From positions 23,943,119 to 24,007,118 of the forward strand of contig JARWKL010000008.1 of assembly GCA_029961685.1 (NCBI GenBank): 64,000 nucleotides of DNA. The letters run 5' to 3'. Origin of the DNA: Aristolochia californica (Eukaryota; Streptophyta; Magnoliopsida; Piperales; Aristolochiaceae). The position numbers were made by a program, and so were the translations under genes. Positions 39,601-52,066 of this stretch are shown here, one piece after another; the stretch's first letter is position 1; every line of letters starts with the position of its first letter. The notes under the pieces are model-generated. The model was not told the DNA's origin. It saw only the letters and a program-made list of their open reading frames with translations, and ran no database searches.

Positions 39601-40673
39601 TGATTGTGGGGTCAGCTTTTTGTAAATGGGCAAAATATTGGGTTGTGTGACTCGGGTAAATATCCCACTGCTTGCTCACTTGAGAATCTAATGAGCATTT
39701 CTTATTTTCTTTAAATGGTTTTGATCCATAGGTGATTTTCATCTTTAACATGTTTCAAGAATGCAAATCCATATTTAAAACATCTGTAGATTTAAATTGC
39801 TTTAAAATAAAATTCCAAGATATTAGGGTTTAACTAGAGGAATTTCCCAAATGTTGATAACAAAACTTTAGTGTTCATTTGTGGTGTGTGAAGAAATTTT
39901 CTTTCCTTAGATTTGTTATTGTTTTAAATTTTTTCATGCATAAACTCTTAACTTTTCACTTCGTTGTGATGTAATTGCTTTTTTATCAAAATTGTTTATG
40001 AGATGAAGGGAAAGTGAAAACTCAAGTTTGGATTTAAGAAAAAAAGTATACATCTAAAATGGAAATGCACAAATTTTGAGAGACATAATTCAAAAAAGTT
40101 TATGTATTTTTTAGGGATGGTGAACTCTTTCTAGTTTTTATATAATGGGTTTCACAATTGTCGAGAAAAGGGGGAGGCGGGGGATTTTTAATTGAGCGTT
40201 GACTCCCATTTCGTAAGTCATTTCTTACAAAAGTTTAGCCTGTTACGCATGATAAATCCTTTTACAATCATCTAAGATTGTTGGGTCAGATTTGTATATA
40301 TGGGAAAAATAATGGCTTGTTTGACTTGGGTAAATATTCCTCGACACGCTTACTTGTGAATTTAACGAGCATTTTTTATTCTCTCTAAATGGTTTGGATC
40401 CATAGGTCATTTGCATCTTTAACATGTTTCAAGCATGCATATCCATATTTAAAAGATGTGTAGATTTAAATCTCTTTCTAATAAAATTCTGAGCTATTAG
40501 GGTTGAACTAGGGAATTTCACAAACTTGGATAACAAAACTTTTGTGTTCATTTGTGGTGTGTGAATAAATTTTCTTTACTTACATTTGTTATTGTTTTAA
40601 ATTTTTTCAATGCATAAACTCTAAAAGTTTCACTTCGTTTTGATCTATTTGCCTTTTTATCAAATTTTTTTTC
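36692..40673. repeat. Higher-order repeat copy 1: full hexamer B-C-D-E-F-G
   Basis: Unit starts (GAGATG or variant): B 36692, C 37366, D 38038, E 38711, F 39370, G 40000. B has CTCAACTGTCGAG, CCAAAAGTC, TTTAGCATG and GGTAGAACTAATGG. C has GTATTTGAG, TATATGGGTTTC, AAGTTTTTTC and TTTCGAGCATG. D has GATGAATAAAC upstream, AAGATCAA, TGTCTAGAGAG and TTTCAGGCATG. E has GAGACGAAAGG, GGTTAAAG, TATTGAGTTTC, GATTGTGGGG and GAATCTAATG. F has AAGAATGCAAATCC and GGTTTAAC upstream, then CATTCCATAAG with AAGTAAAGCC. G has TTTTGAGAGACATAATTC, AAGTTTAGCC and TTGTATATATGGG. F has lost about 58 bp in total in two places (near 39225 and 39440). Confidence 0.85.
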
Positions 40674-43361
40674 GAGATGATAGGAAAGTGAAAACTCAAG
40701 TTTGGAATTAAGAAAAAAAGTATACATCTAAAAAGAAAATGCTCAACTGTCTAGATAGATAATTCCAAAAAGTGTCTATATTTTTAAGGAATTGTAAACT
40801 CTTTCTAGTTTTTATATTGGGTTTCGCAATTGTCAGGAAATGGGGGAGGCGGGGGATTTTTAATTGACTGTTGACTCCCAATCCAAAAGTCATTTCTTAA
40901 AAAAATATAGCCCATTACGCATGATAAATCACTTTAAAATCATCTACGATTGTTGGGTCTGCTTTATGTAAATGGGAAAAATAATGGCTTGTTTGACTTG
41001 GGTAACTATCACCGCACACTTACTTGAGAATTTAATGAACATTTTTTATTATCTTCAAAAGGTTTCGATCCATAGGTCATTTGCATCTTTAACATGTTTC
41101 AGGCATGCATATCCTTATTTAGAATATGTGTAGATTTAAATCTCTTTCTTATCAAATTCCAAGCTATTAGGGTTGAGCTAGTGGAATTTCCAAAACTTGG
41201 ATACCTAAACTTTTGAGTTCATTTGTGGTGTGTGAAAATTTTTTCTTTATGTACATTTGTTATTCTTTTAAATTTTTTCCATGCATAAACTCTAAAATTT
41301 TCACTTTGTTGTGATCTATTTGTCTTTTTATTAAAAAAATTTATCAAACGAAAGGAAAGTGAAAAATCGAGTTTTGGTTAAAGAAAAAAGTTTACATCTA
41401 AATTATAAATGCACAAATATAGAGAGAGATAATTCCAAAAAGTGTCTGTAATTTTTAGGGTTTGTAAACTCTTTCTAGTTTTATTATATTGAGTTTCGCA
41501 ATCGTAGGGAAAAGAGGGAGGCGGGGGATTTTTAACTGAGTGTTGACTTCCAATCCATAAGTTATTTCTTACAAAAATATAGCCCGTTACGCATGATAAA
41601 TCACTTTACAATCATCTTTGATTGTGGGGTCACCTTTTTGTAAATGAAAAAAATATTGGGTTGTTTGACTCGCGTAAATATCCCACCGCTCGCTCACTTG
41701 AGAATCTAATGAGCATTTCTTATTCTCTTTAAAAGGTTTGGATCCATAGGTGATTTTCATCTTTAACATGTTTCAAGAATGCAAATCCATATTTAAAACA
41801 TGTGTAGATTTAAATCTCTTTCAAATAAAATTCCAAGCTATTGGGGTTTAACTTGAGGAATTTCCCAAACCCACAACAAAACTTTTGTGGTCATTTGTGG
41901 TGTGTGAAGAAATTTTCTTTCCTTACATTTGTTATTGTTTTAAATATTTCCATGCATAAACTCTAAAATTTTTACTTCGTTGTGATCTAATTACCTTTTT
42001 ATCAAAATTGTTTACTAGATGAAGGGAAAGTGAAAACTCAAGTTTGGATTTAAGAAAAAAGTATACATCTAACATGGAAATGCACATATTTTGAGAGAGA
42101 TAATTCAAAAAAGTGTCTGTATTTTTTAGGGATGGTAAAATCTTTCTAGTTTTTATATATTGGGTTTTGCAATCATCGGAAAAAAGGGGAGGCGGGTGAT
42201 TTTTAACTGAGTATTGAGTCCCATTCCATAAGTTATTTCTTACAAAAGTAAAGCCAGTTACGCATGATAAATCACTTTACAATCATCTTTGATTGTGGGA
42301 TCAGCTTCTTGTAAATGGGCAAAATATTGGGTTGTGTGACTCGGGTAAATATCCCACCGCTTGCTCACTTGAGAATCTAATGAGCATTTCTTATTCGCTT
42401 TAAATGGTTTTGATCCATAGGTGATTTTCATCTTTAACATGTTTCAAGAATCCAAATCCATATTTAAAACATGTGTAGATTTAAATTGCTCTAAAATAAA
42501 ATTCCAAGCTATAAGGGTTTAACTAGAGGAATTTCCCAAACGTTGATAACAAAACTTTTGTGTTCATTTGTGGTGTGTGAAGAAATTTTTTTACCTTAGA
42601 TTTGTTATTGTTTTAAATTTTTCCATGCATAAACTCTTAAATTTTCATTTCGTTTGTATGTAATTGCCTTTTTATCAAAATTGTTTATGAGATGAAGGGA
42701 AAGTGAAAACTCAAGTTTGGATTTAAGAAAAAAGTATACATCTAAAATGGAAATGCACAAATTTTGAGAGACATAATTCAAAAAAGTTTCTATATTTTTT
42801 TGGGATGGTAAACTCTTTCTAGTTTTTATATAATGGGTTTCGCAATTGTTGAGAAAAGGGGGAGGCGGGGGATTTTTAACTGAGTGTTGACTCCCATTCC
42901 ATAAGTCATTTCTTACAAAAGTTTAGCCTGTTACGCATGATAAATCACTTTACAATCATCTATTATTTTTGGGTCAGATTTGTATATATGGGCAAAATAA
43001 TGGCTTGTTTGACTTGGGTAAATATACCACGACACACTTACTTGTGAATTTAATGAGCATTTTTTATTCTCTCTAAATGGTTTGGATCCATAGGTCATTT
43101 GCATCTTTAACATGTTTCAAGCATGCATATCCATATTTAAAAGAGGTGTAGATTTAAATCTCTTTCTTATAAAATTCCGAGCTATTAGGGTTGAACTAGG
43201 GAATTTCACAGACTTGGATAACAAAAATTTTGTGTTCATTTGTGGTGTGTGAATAAATTTTCTTTACTTACATTTTGTTATTTTTTTAAATTTTTTCAAT
43301 GCATAAACTCTAAAACTTTCACTTCGTTTTGATCTATTTGCCTTTTTATCAATATTGTTTC
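40674..43361. repeat. Higher-order repeat copy 2: tetramer (B/D)-E-F-G
   Basis: The first unit is a hybrid. It begins as B (AAAATGCTCAACTGTC, CCAAAAGTC, CACACTTACTTGAG). Somewhere between about 41021 and 41038 it becomes D (ATGAACATTTTTTA, TTTCAGGCATGCATATCC, TTTATGTACATTTG). E, F and G follow, starting at about 41344, 42016 and 42689. C is absent. The F and G landmarks sit 2,688-2,689 bp after those of copy 1. Confidence 0.85.
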
Positions 43362-46300
43362 GAGATGATGGGAAAGCGAAAACTCAAGTTTGGAATTAAG
43401 AAAAAAAGTATACATCTAAAAAGAAAATGGTCAACTGTCTAGAGAGATAATTCCAAAAAGTGCCTATATTTTTAAGGATTTGTAAACTCTTTCTAGTTTT
43501 TATATTGGGTTTTGCAATTGTCAGGAAAAGGGGGAGGCAGGGGATTTTTAACTGACTATTGACTCCCAATCCAAAAGTCATTTCTTAAAAAAATATAGCC
43601 CGTTACGCATGATAAATCACTTTACAATCATCTATGATTGTTGGGTCAGCTTTTTGTAAATGGGAAAAATAATGGCTTGTTTGACTTGTGTAAATATCCC
43701 ATCGCACACTTACTTGAGAATTTAATGAGCATTTTTTATTCTCTTTAAAAGGTTTGGATCCATAGGTCATTTGCATCTTTAGCATGTTTCAAGCATGCAT
43801 ATCCATATTTAAAACATGTGTAGATTTTAAAATCTTTCATATAAAATTCCATGCTATTAGGGTAGAACTAATGGAATTTCCAAAACTTGGAGAACAAAAC
43901 TTTTCTCTTCATTTGTGGTGAGTGAATAAATTTTTTTTACTTATATTTGTTACTGTTTTAAATTTTTTCCATGAATAAACTCTAAAATTTTCACTTCGTT
44001 GTGATCTATTTTCCTTTTTATCAAAATTTTTTAGGAGATGAAGGGAAAGTGAAAATTCAAGTTTGTATTTGAGAAAAAAAGTATACATCTAAACTAGAAA
44101 TGCACAAATGTTGAGAGAGATAATTCCAAAAAGTATCTGTAACTTTTAGGGATAGTAAACACTTTCTAGTTTTTATATATGGCTTTTGCAATCGTCAGAA
44201 AAGGGGGAGGCATGGGATTTTTAACTGAGTTTTGACTCTCAATCCATAAGTTTTTTCTTAAAAAAATATAGCCAGTTACGCATGATAAATCACTTTACAA
44301 TCATCTATGATTGTTGGGTCAGATTTTTATATATGGGCAAAATAATGGCTTGTTTGACTCGGGTAAATATCCCGCAGCAAACTTCAGAATTTAGTGAGCA
44401 TTTGTTTTTCTCTCTAAAAGGTTTGTATCCATAAGTTATTTGCATCTTTAACATGTTTCGAGCATGAATATCCATATTTAAGACATGTGTAGATTTAAAT
44501 CTCTTTCTTATAAAATTCCAAGCTATAAGGGTTGAACTGGTAGAATTTTCCAAACTTGGATAACAAAACTTTTGTGTTCATTTGTGGTGTGTAAATAATT
44601 TTTATTTACTTACATTTGTTATTTTTTTCAATTTTTTCGATGAATAAACCCTAAAAATTTCACCTCGTTTTGATCTATTTGCCTTTTTATCAAAATTGTT
44701 TACAAGATCAAGGGAAAGTGAAAACTCATGTTTGGATTTAAGAAAAATGTATACATCGAAAATGGAAATGCAAAAATGTCTAGAGAGATAATTCCAAAAA
44801 GTGTATGTAATTTTTAGGGATTCTAAACTTTTTTCTAGTTTATATGTATAGGATTTCGAAATCATTGGGAAAAGTGGGAGGCGGGAGATTTTTAACTGAG
44901 TGTTGACTCCCAAACCATAAGTCATTTCTTAAAAAAATATAGCCCGATACGCATGATAAATCACTTTACAATTATCTATGATTGTTGGGTCAACTTTTTG
45001 TAAATGGGTAAAATAATGGCTTGTTTGACTCGGGTAAATATCCCACTGCACGCTCACTTGAGAATTTAATGAACATTTTTTATTCTCTCTAAAAGGTTTG
45101 GATCCATAGGTCATTTGCATCTTTAACATGTTTCAGGCATGCATATCCTTATTTAAAACATGTGTAGATTTAAATCTCTTTCTTATAAAATTCCAAGCTA
45201 TTCGGGTTGAACTAGTGGAATTTCCAAAACTTGGATAACAAAACTTTTGAGTTCATTTGTGGTGTGTGAAAAAATTTTATTTACTTCAATTTTTTCCATG
45301 CATAAACTCTAAAATTTTCTCTTCGTAGTGATCTATTTGTCTTTTTATCAAAAAAAATTACGAGACGAAAGAAAAGTGAAAAATCAAGTTTTCGTTAAAG
45401 AAAAAAGTATACATCTAATTTGGAAATGCAAAAATGTAGAGAGAGATAATTGCAAAAAGTGTCTGTAATTTTTAGGGTTCTTAAACTCTTTCTAGTTTTT
45501 ATATATTGAGTTTCGCAATCGTCAGGAAAGGAGGGAGGCGGGGGATTTTTAATTGAATGTTGACTTTCAATCCATAAGTTATTTCTTACAAAAATATAGC
45601 CCGTTACGAATGATAAATCACTTTACAATCATCTTTGATTGTGGGGTCAGTTTTTTGTAAATGGGCAAAATATTGGGTTGTTTGACTCGGGTAAATATCC
45701 CACCGCTCGCTCATTTGAGAATCTAATGAGCATTTCTCATTCTCTTTAAAAGGTTTGGATCCATAGGTCATTTTCATCTTTAACATGTTTCAAGAATGCA
45801 AATCCATATTTAAACATGTGTAGATTTAAATCTCTTTCAAATAAAATTCCAACCTATTAGGGTTTAACTACAGGAATTTCCCAAATGTGGATAACAAAAC
45901 TTTTGTGTTCATTTGTAGGCTGGGAATAAATTTTCTCTCCTTACATTTGTTATTGTTTTAAATTTTTCTATGCGTAAACTCTAAAATTTTCACTTCGTTG
46001 TGATCTAATTGCCTTTTTATCAAAATAGTTTACGAGACGAAGGGAAAGTGAAAATGAAAGTTTGGATTTAAGAAAAAAGTATACATCTACAGTGGAAATG
46101 CTCAAATTTTGAGAGAGATATTTCAAAAAAGTGTCTGTATTTTTTAGGGATGGTAAACTCTTTCTAGTTTTTATATATTGGGTTTCGCAATCGTCGGGAA
46201 AAGGGGGAGGCGGGTGATTTTTAACTAAGTGTTTACTCCTATTCCATAAGTCATTTCTTACAAATGTATAGGCTGTTACGGATGATAAATCACTTTACAA

Positions 46301-47369
46301 TCATCTTTTATTGAGGGGTCAGCTTTTTGTAAATGGGCAAAATATTGGGTTGTTTGACTCGGGTAAATATCCCACCGCTCTCTCACTTGAGAATCTAAGG
46401 AGCATTTCTTATTCACTTTAATAGGTTGGGATCCATAGGTGATTTTCATCTTTAACCTGTTTCAAGAATGCAAGTCCATATTTAAAACTTGGGTAGATTT
46501 AAATCTCTTTCAAATAAAATTCCAAGCTATTAGGGTTTAACTAGGGGAAATTCCTAAAAGTGGATAACAAAAATTTTGTGTTCATTTGTGGTGTGTAAAG
46601 AAATTTTCTTTCCTTACATTTATTATTATTTTAAATTTTTCCATGCATAAACTCTAAAATTTTCACTTCATTATGATCTAATTGCCTTTTTATCAAAATA
46701 TTTTACGAGATGAAGGGAAAGTGAAAATTCAAGTTTGGATTTAAGAAAAAAACATACATCTAAAATGGAAATACACAAATTTTGAGAGCGATAATTCAAA
46801 AAAGTGTCGGTATTTTTAGGGATGGTAAAATCTTTCTAGTTTTTATATATTGGGTTTCAAAATCATCGGGAAAAAGGGGTGGCGAGGGATTTTTAACTGA
46901 GTGTTGACTCCCATTCCATAAGTCATTTCTTACAAAAGTATAGCCCGTTACACATGATAAATCACTTTACAATCATCTATGATTGTTGGGTCAGATTTTT
47001 ATATATGGGCAAAATAATGGCTTGTTTGACTTGGGTCACGGCACGCTTACTTGAGAATTTAATGGGCATTTTTTATTCTCTCTAAAAGGTTTCGATCCAT
47101 TGGTCATTTGCATCTTTAACATGTTTCAAGTCTGCATATCCATATCTAAAACATGCGTAGATTTAAATATTTTTCTTATAAAATTCCAAGCTTTTAGAAT
47201 TGAACTAGTGGAAGTTCCCAAACTTGGATAATAAAACTTTGTGTTCATTTGTGGTGTGTGAATAAATTTTCTTTACTTACATTTGTTATTGTTTTAAATT
47301 CTTTCAATGCATAAACTCTAAAACTTTCACTTCTTTTTGATCTATTTGCCTTTTTATGAAAATTGTTTC
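43362..47369. repeat. Higher-order repeat copy 3: full hexamer B-C-D-E-F-G
   Basis: Unit starts are B 43362, C 44035, D 44704, E 45362, F 46034, G 46707. All six types have the same private marks as copy 1 in the same order. The copy is 4,008 bp long, and E, F and G sit 4,009-4,018 bp after their partners in copy 2. D has lost about 16 bp near 45278, and G about 8 bp near 47037. This is the cleanest example of the basic multimer. Confidence 0.87.
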
Positions 47370-48716
47370 GAGATGAAGGGAAAGTGAATACTCAAGTTTG
47401 GATTTAAGAAAAAAATATACATCTAAAAAGTAAATGCTCAATTGTTGAGAGAGATAATTCCAAAAGGTGCCTATAAATTTTTGGAATTGTAAACTCTTTC
47501 TAGTTTTTAAATATTGGGTTTCGTAATTGTCAGGAAAAGGGGGAGGTGGGGGATTTTTAACTGACTGTTGACTCCCAATCCAAAAGTCATTTCTTAAAAA
47601 AATATAGCCCATTACGCATGATAAATGACTTTACAATCATCTACGATTGTTGGGTCAACTTTATGTAAATGGGAAAAATAATGGCTTGTTTGACTTGGGT
47701 AAATATCCCACTGCACACTTACTTCAGAATTTAATGAGCATTTTTTATTCTCTTTAAAAGGTTTGGATCCATAGGTAATTTGGATCTTAAGCATGTTTCA
47801 AGCATGCATATCCATATTTAAAACATGTGTAGATTTAAAAATCTTTCATATAAAATTCCATGCTATTAGGATAGAACTAATGGAATTTCCCAAACTTGGA
47901 TAACAAAACTTTTGTGTTCATTTGTGGTGAGTGAATAAATTTTCTTTACTTATATTTGTTATTGTTTTAAATATTTTCCATGAATAAACTCTAAAATTTT
48001 CACTTCGTTGTGATTTATTTGCCTTTTTTATCAAAATAGTTTACGAGATGAAGGGAAAGTGAAAACTCAAGTTTGTATTTGAGAAAAAAGTATACATCCA
48101 AACTGGAAATGCACAAATGTTGAGAGAGATAATTCCAAATTGTGTCAGTAATTTTTAGGGATTGTAAGCACTTTCTAGTTTTTATATATGGGTTTCACAA
48201 TCGTCGGAAAAGGGGGAGGCGTGGGAATTTTAACTGAGAGTTGACTCCCAATCCATAAGTTTTTTCTTAAAAAAATATAGCCTGTTATGCATTATAAATC
48301 ACTTTACAATAATCTATGATTGTTGGGTCAACTTTTTGTAAATGGGCAAAATAATGGCTTGTTTTTCTCAGGTAAATATCCCACGGCTCGCTTACTTGAG
48401 AATTTAATGAGCATTTTTTATTCTCTCTAAAAGGTTTGGATCCATAGGTCATTTGCATCTTTAACATGTTTCAAGTATGCATATCCATATTTAAATCATG
48501 TGTAGATTTAAATCTCTTTCTTATAAAATTCCAAGCTATTAGGGTTGAACTAGTGGAATTTCCCAAACTTGGATAACAAAACTTTTGTGTTCATTTGTGG
48601 TGTGTGAATTAATTTTCTTTACTTACATTTGTTATTGTTTTAAATTTTTTCATTGCATAAACTCTAAAAGTTTCACTTCATTTTGATCTATTTGCTTTTT
48701 TTATCAAAATTGTTTC
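47370..48716. repeat. Higher-order repeat copy 4: dimer B-(C/G)
   Basis: B starts at 47370. The second unit starts at 48045 as type C (GTATTTGAG, TATATGGGTTTC, AAGTTTTTTC, AATAATCTATG). Between about 48341 and 48381 it switches to G-like sequence (CCACGGCTCGCTTACTTGAG, TTTCAAGTATGC, TTCATTTTGATC). The next unit is B again, as expected after G. D, E and F are missing. This is what an exchange between C and G would produce. Confidence 0.8.
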
Positions 48717-51700
48717 CAGATGATGGGAAAGTGAAAACTCAAGTTTGAATTTAAGAAAAAAAGTATACATCTAAAAAGGAAATGCTCAACTATCGAGAGA
48801 GATAATTCCAAAAAGTGCCTATAATTTTTAGGAATTTAAAACTCTTTCTTTTTTTTATATATTGGGTTTCGCAATTGTCAGGAAAAGGGGGAGGCGGGGG
48901 ATTTTTAACTGACTGTTGACTCCCAATCCAAAAGTCATTTCTTAAAAAAATATAGCCAATTACGCATGATAAATCACTTTACAATCATCTATGATTGTTG
49001 GGTTAGCTTTATGTAAATTGGAAAAATAATGGGCTTTTGACTTGGGTAAATATCCCACCACACACTTAATTGAGAATTTAATGAGCATTTTTTATTCTTT
49101 ATCAAAGGTTTGGATACATAAGTGATTTGCATCTTTAGCATGTTTCAAGAATGCACATCCATATTTAAAACATGTGTAGATTTAAAAATCTTTCATATAA
49201 AATTCCAAGCTATAGGGTAGAACTAATGGAATTTCCCAAACTTGGATAACAAAACTTTTGTGTGAATTTGTGGTGAGTGAATAAATTTTCTTTACTTATA
49301 TTTGTTATTGTTTTAAATATTTCCATGAATAAACTCTAAAATTTTCAATTCGTTGTGATGTTTTTGCCTTTTTATCAAAATTGTTTAGGAGATGAAGGGA
49401 AAGTGAAAACTCAAGTTTGTATTTGAGAAAAAAGTATACATCTAAACTGGAAATGCATAAATGTAGAGAGTGATAATTCATAAAAGTGTCTGTAACTTTT
49501 AGGGATTGTAAACAGTTTCTAGTTTTTTGTATATGGGTTTCGCAATCGTTGAAAAAAGGGGAGGCGTGGGATTTTTAACTGAGTGTTGACTCCCAATCCC
49601 TAAGTTTTTTCTTACAAAAATATAGCCTGTTATGCATGATAAATTACTTTACAATAATATATGATTGTTGGGTCAACTTTTTGTAAATGGGCAAAATAAT
49701 GGCTTGTTTGACTCGGGTAAATATCCCACTGTAAGTTGAGAATTTAATGAGCATTTGTTCTTCTCTCTAAAATGTTTTGATCCATAGGTCATTTGCATCT
49801 TTAACATGTTTCAAGCATGTACACCCATATTTAAAACATGTGTAGATTTAAATCTCTTTCTTATAAAATTCCAAGCTATTATGGTTGAACTAGTGGAATT
49901 TTCCAAACTTGGATAACAAAACTTTTGTGTTCATTTGTGGTGTGTGAATAAATTTTCTTTACTTACATTTGTTATTGTTTTAAATTTTTTCGATGAATAA
50001 ACTCTAAAAGTTTCACTTCGTTCTGATCTTTTTTCCTTTTTATCAAAATTGTTTTCAAGATAAAGGGATAGTGAAAACTCAAGTTTGGATTTAAGAAAAA
50101 AGTATACATCTAAAATGGAAATGCACAAATGTCTAGAGAGATAATTCCAAAAAGTGTTTGCAATTTTTAGGGATTGTAAACTTTTTCTAGCTTATATGTA
50201 TAGGATTTCGCAATCGTTGGGAGAAGAGGAAGGTGTGAGATTTTTAACTGAGTGTTGACTCCCAAACCATAAGTCATTTCTTACAAAAATATAGCCCGTT
50301 ACGCATGATAAATCACTTCACATTGTTGGGTCAGCTTTTTGTAAATGGGCAAAATAATGGGTTGTTTGATTCGGGTAAATATCCCACCGCATGCTCACTT
50401 GAGAATTTAATGAAAATTTGTTATTCTCTCTAAAAGGTTTGGATCCATAGGTCATTTACATCTTTAACATGTTTCAGGCATGCATATCCTTATTTAAAAC
50501 ATGTGTAGATTTAAATCTCTTTCTTATAAAATTCCAAGCTATTAGGGTTGAACTAGTGGAATTTCCAAAACTTGGATAACAAAAATTTTGAGTTCATTTG
50601 TGGTGTGTGAAAAATTTTTCTTTAGTTACATTTGTTTTTGTTTTAAATTTTTTCCTTACATAAACTCTAAAATTTTCACTTCGTTGTGATCTATTTGTCT
50701 TTTTATCAAAAAAATTTACGAGACGAAAGGAAAGTGAAAAATCTAGTTTTCTTTAAAGAAAAACGTATACATCTAAATTGGAAAGGAAAAAATGTTGAGA
50801 GAGATAATTCAAAAAAGTGCCTGTAATTTTTAGGGTTTGTAAACTCTTTCTAGTTTTTATATATTGAGTTTTGCAATCGTCAGGAAAAGAGGGAGGCGGG
50901 GGATTTTTAACTGAGGGTTGACTTCCAATCCATAAGTTATTTCTTAGAAAAATATTCCCGTTACGCATGATAAATCACTTTACAATCATCATTGATTGTT
51001 GGGTCAACTTTTTGTAAATGGGCAAAATATTGGGTTGTTAGACTCGGGTAAATATCCCACTGCTCGCTCACTTGAGAATCTAATGAGCATTTCTTATTCT
51101 CTTTAAAAGGTTTGTATCCATAGGTCATTTTCATTTTTATCATGTTTCGAGAATTCAAATCCATATTTAAAACATGTGTAGATTTAAATCACTTTCAAAT
51201 AAAATTTCAAGCTATTAGGGTTTAAGTAGTGGAATTTCCCAAATGTGGATAACAAAACTTTTGTGTTCATTTGTGGTGTGTGAAAAAATTTTATTTCCTT
51301 ACATTTGTTTTATAGTTTTAAATTTTTCCACGCATAAACTCTTAAATTTTCACTTCGTTGTGATCTAATTGCCTTTTTATTAAAATTGTTTACGAGATGA
51401 AGGGAAAGTGAAAACCCATGGTTGGATTTAAGAAAAAGTATACATCTAAAATGGAAATGCACAAATTTTGAAAGAGATAATTCAAAAAAGCATCTATATT
51501 TTTTAGGGATGGTAAAATCTTTCTAGTTTTTATATATTGGGTTTTGCAATCGTTGGCTAAAGGGGGAGGCGGGGGATATTTAACTGAGTGTTGACTCCCA
51601 TTCCTTAAGTCATTTCTTACAAAAGTATAGCCCGTTGTTGATCATAAATCACTTTACAATCATCTATGATTGTTGGGTAAAATTTTTATATGTGGGCAAA

Positions 51701-52066
51701 ATAATGGCTTGTTTGACTTGGGTAAATATCCCACGGCACGCTTACTTGAAAATTTAATCAGCGTTTTTTGTTCTCTCTAAAAGGTTTGGATCCATAGGTC
51801 ATTTGCATTATTAACATGTTTCAAGCATGCATATCCATATTTAAAACATGTGCAGATTTAAATCTCTTTCTTATAAAATTCCAAGCTATTAGGGTTGAAT
51901 TAGTGAAATTTCCAAAACTTGGATAACAAAACTTTTGTGTTCATTTTTGGTGTGTGAATAAATTTTCTTTACTTACATTTCTTTATTGTTTTAAATTTTT
52001 TCAATGCATAAACTCTAAATGGGTCACTTCGTTTTGATCTATTTGCCTTGTTATAAAAATTGTTTC
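48717..52066. repeat. Higher-order repeat copy 5: pentamer B-C-D-E-(F/G)
   Basis: Unit starts are B 48717, C 49389, D 50058, E 50720 and F/G 51394. The fifth unit has an F- or G-like first part (TTTTGAAAGAGATAATTC, GGTAAAATC, GGGTTTTGC). Its second part is G (TTTTTATATGTGGG, GACTTGGG, CCACGGCACGCTTACTTG). One unit of the hexamer is therefore lost by fusion of F and G. The front of this unit cannot be assigned firmly to F rather than G. Confidence 0.78.
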
